This document shows positions 6,201 to 7,184 of a stretch of 7,184 bases of DNA, in pieces. Numbering within the stretch: the first letter of the stretch is position 1; every line of letters begins with the position of its first letter. The translations under genes were made by a program, and so were the position numbers. This DNA is from Phenylobacterium sp. Lineage in GTDB: Bacteria > Pseudomonadota > Alphaproteobacteria > Caulobacterales > Caulobacteraceae. The notes beneath the pieces were generated by a model. That model searched no databases. It was not told where the DNA came from and saw nothing but the letters and a program-made list of their open reading frames with translations. The DNA lies in the NCBI GenBank assembly GCA_028698405.1, contig JAQVDF010000089.1, positions 1 through 7,184 on the forward strand. The letters run 5' to 3'.

Positions 6201-6452
6201 GGGCGTGGTTCTCCTGCTGCGCGAGCTTGGACTCTGGCGAGCCGCCGCGCAATTTCCGAAGCGCCCGCTACGTGGGGTTTGCTCCGATGGGACCGCCCGT
6301 CGGCGATCCGTTGGAGCCTTCCTAGACCCGCTCCCGCCTCAGGAAACGTCGGGTCCTTCCCCTAGAGGCCGCTACGTAGGCGGCGCCGTGGGCGGAGTGC
6401 GCCCCGCCCGTCGGCTCCAGGACCGGGGCCCGGTCCCGGAGCCTCGCGACGG
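6201..6452. promoter_or_regulatory. Intergenic region between the P450 and the cytochrome c/AI-2E operon
   Basis: I find no credible gene in these 252 bp. The region should hold the end of the P450 transcript and the promoter of the leftward cytochrome c gene. Visible structure includes a strong hairpin at 6413-6443 (listed separately) and a smaller one, GCCGC (6368-6372) with GCGGC (6380-6384), around TACGTAG. There is also a spaced inverted pair, GACCCG (6325-6330) and CGGGTC (6350-6355). CCTTCC-TAGA occurs at 6317-6326 and again, with two extra C, at 6355-6366. The ribosome binding site of the cytochrome gene is at 6211-6215. Promoter boxes are not clear. Confidence 0.5.
6413..6443 (-). 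terminator. GC-rich hairpin just after the P450 stop, possible terminator or 3' stabiliser
   Basis: The arms run 6413-6427 and 6429-6443 around base 6428. Fourteen of fifteen positions pair, with one mismatch (A6419 against C6437). It begins 9 bases beyond the P450 stop in the direction of transcription. No T-run follows on the minus strand, so it is not a classic intrinsic terminator. It could end transcription weakly or protect the mRNA 3' end. Confidence 0.6.
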
Positions 6453-7169
6453 TCAGGCCCGGCGCGGGATGGTGACCGGCAGGGACTCGTAGCCCTTCAC
6501 GAAGGTCGAGTAGACCCGCTTGGGTTCGCCGGTGACGATGATTTCCGGGAACCGCTTGAGGATCTCTTCCCAGATGATGGTCAGCTGCAGCTCGGCCAGT
6601 CGGTTGCCCACGCAGCGGTGGATGCCGAAGCCGAAGGAGATGTGCTGGCGCGGACGCGGGCGGTCGATGATGTAGGCGTTCGGGTTCTCGATGACCTCGT
6701 CGTCGCGGTTGCCCGAGACGTACCACATGACGACCTTGTCGCCGGCCTTGATCTGCTTGCCGCCGAACTCGATGTCCTGGGTGGCGCGCCGGCGCATGTG
6801 GGCCAGCGGCGTTTGCCAGCGGATGGTCTCGGAAACCATCGACGGGATCAGCGAGGGGTTCTCGCGCAGCTTGTTGTACTGGTCGGGGTTCTGGTTCAGG
6901 GCCAGCACGGAGCCGGAGATGGTGTTGCGGGTGGTGTCGTTGCCGCCCACCGTCAGCAGCACGATGTTCCCGAAGTACTCGCGCGGCGACATGTCCTTGG
7001 TCGCCTCGCCGTGCGCCAGCATGGACACCAGGTCGTCGGACGGCGGCGCGTTCACCCGCTCGTTCCAGAGGTTGGTGAAGTAGGCGTGGTACTCCACGAA
7101 GATCTGCATCTTCTGTTCGACGCTGTCGATCAGGCCGGCGCCCGGCACGGCGGTGACCACGTCCGACCA
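6453..7169 (-). CDS. CYP153-family cytochrome P450, C-terminal part (truncated at contig end)
   Basis: About 238 genuine residues remain of a protein that is usually 420-470 long. I number from the first codon of the frame, whose five leading codons come from adapter. The I-helix oxygen-activation motif GGNDTT is at 80-85, the K-helix ExxR (ETIR) at 119-122, and the haem loop FGFGIHRCVG at 184-193 with thiolate Cys191. The stretch GNRLAELQL after the loop and FVKGYESLPV near the end are characteristic of CYP153. Family members are soluble cytoplasmic terminal hydroxylases of medium-chain alkanes or fatty acids, served by a ferredoxin and ferredoxin reductase. Neither partner lies downstream. 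The true start lies beyond the window, and the apparent GTG at 7182-7184 is an adapter artefact. Sampled lines here are 57-70% GC, slightly lower than neighbouring genes. Confidence 0.93.
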   Translation of the reverse strand, partial: WSDVVTAVPGAGLIDSVEQKMQIFVEYHAYFTNLWNERVNAPPSDDLVSMLAHGEATKDMSPREYFGNIVLLTVGGNDTTRNTISGSVLALNQNPDQYNKLRENPSLIPSMVSETIRWQTPLAHMRRRATQDIEFGGKQIKAGDKVVMWYVSGNRDDEVIENPNAYIIDRPRPRQHISFGFGIHRCVGNRLAELQLTIIWEEILKRFPEIIVTGEPKRVYSTFVKGYESLPVTIPRRA

Positions 7170-7184
7170 AGATCGGAAGAGCAC
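7170..7184. other. Illumina TruSeq adapter remnant at the contig end (artefact)
   Basis: The final 15 bases, AGATCGGAAGAGCAC, are identical to the beginning of the standard Illumina TruSeq adapter. On the minus strand they encode VLFRS (MLFRS when read as a start), a known false N-terminus on genes at untrimmed contig ends. These bases are not genomic. Base 7170 could by chance also be genomic. Confidence 0.95.

Noticed and set aside
5301..6365. A long rightward open frame opposite the AI-2E permease and cytochrome c
   Set aside because: It has low-complexity shadow-frame composition. The opposite strand carries membrane helices, family motifs and a haem site.
6322..7170. A long leftward open frame overlapping the P450 in a different frame
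   Set aside because: It lacks any P450 motif and is a composition artefact; the neighbouring frame contains the full set of haem and I-helix motifs.
1..7184. Defence system, prophage, insertion sequence, CRISPR array or secondary-metabolite cluster
   Set aside because: I see no transposase, integrase, nuclease, helicase, repeat-spacer pattern or biosynthetic core enzyme. All confident genes belong to known respiratory, transport or P450 families.

Overview
The window is GC-rich DNA, roughly 65-75% GC by eye, densely packed with genes that have strong G/C third-position bias. It looks chromosomal and bacterial, most likely from an aerobic proteobacterium. A Caulobacterales- or Sphingomonadales-like alphaproteobacterium is my best guess, from the base composition, the CYP153-type P450, the caa3_CtaG/b561/c4 trio and the lipoprotein cytochromes. 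That placement is an inference. The right edge is an assembly end: the last 15 bases (7170-7184) match the start of the Illumina TruSeq adapter.

Layout from left to right. (1) The first 12 codons of a leftward gene with a secretion-signal-like start (1-36). (2) A rightward di-haem c4-type cytochrome lipoprotein (125-826). Its 3' end overlaps by 107 bp, tail to tail, with (3) a leftward cytochrome b561-type membrane protein (720-1397). That gene is translationally coupled through an ATGA overlap to (4) a leftward caa3_CtaG-type oxidase assembly protein (1394-2125). (5) A 181-bp divergent control region with a cluster of GGAAC/GTTCC motifs and a GNRA-type hairpin. (6) A rightward, full-length membrane-bound PQQ-dependent dehydrogenase of the glucose/quinate/shikimate family (2307-4721). 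It overlaps by 22 bp with (7) a leftward AI-2E-family permease (4700-5794), which lies 7 bp downstream of (8) a leftward mono-haem cytochrome c lipoprotein (5802-6200). (9) A 252-bp gap with a strong hairpin. (10) The C-terminal part of a leftward CYP153-family cytochrome P450 (6453-7169), cut by the contig end.

The unifying theme is periplasmic and inner-membrane electron transfer. The PQQ enzyme oxidises a sugar or polyol in the periplasm and reduces ubiquinone. The b561 protein can pass electrons between quinol and cytochrome c. The two lipid-anchored cytochromes c can carry electrons to a terminal oxidase, for which the CtaG-type protein is an assembly factor. The CYP153 enzyme is a soluble cytoplasmic alkane or fatty-acid terminal hydroxylase and looks like a separate unit. 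I found no mobile element, CRISPR array, tRNA or rRNA, and no convincing undescribed system. The most unusual points are the altered substrate-pocket residue in the PQQ enzyme, the motif-rich control region at 2171-2262, the long tail-to-tail gene overlap, and the adapter artefact that creates a false start for the P450.
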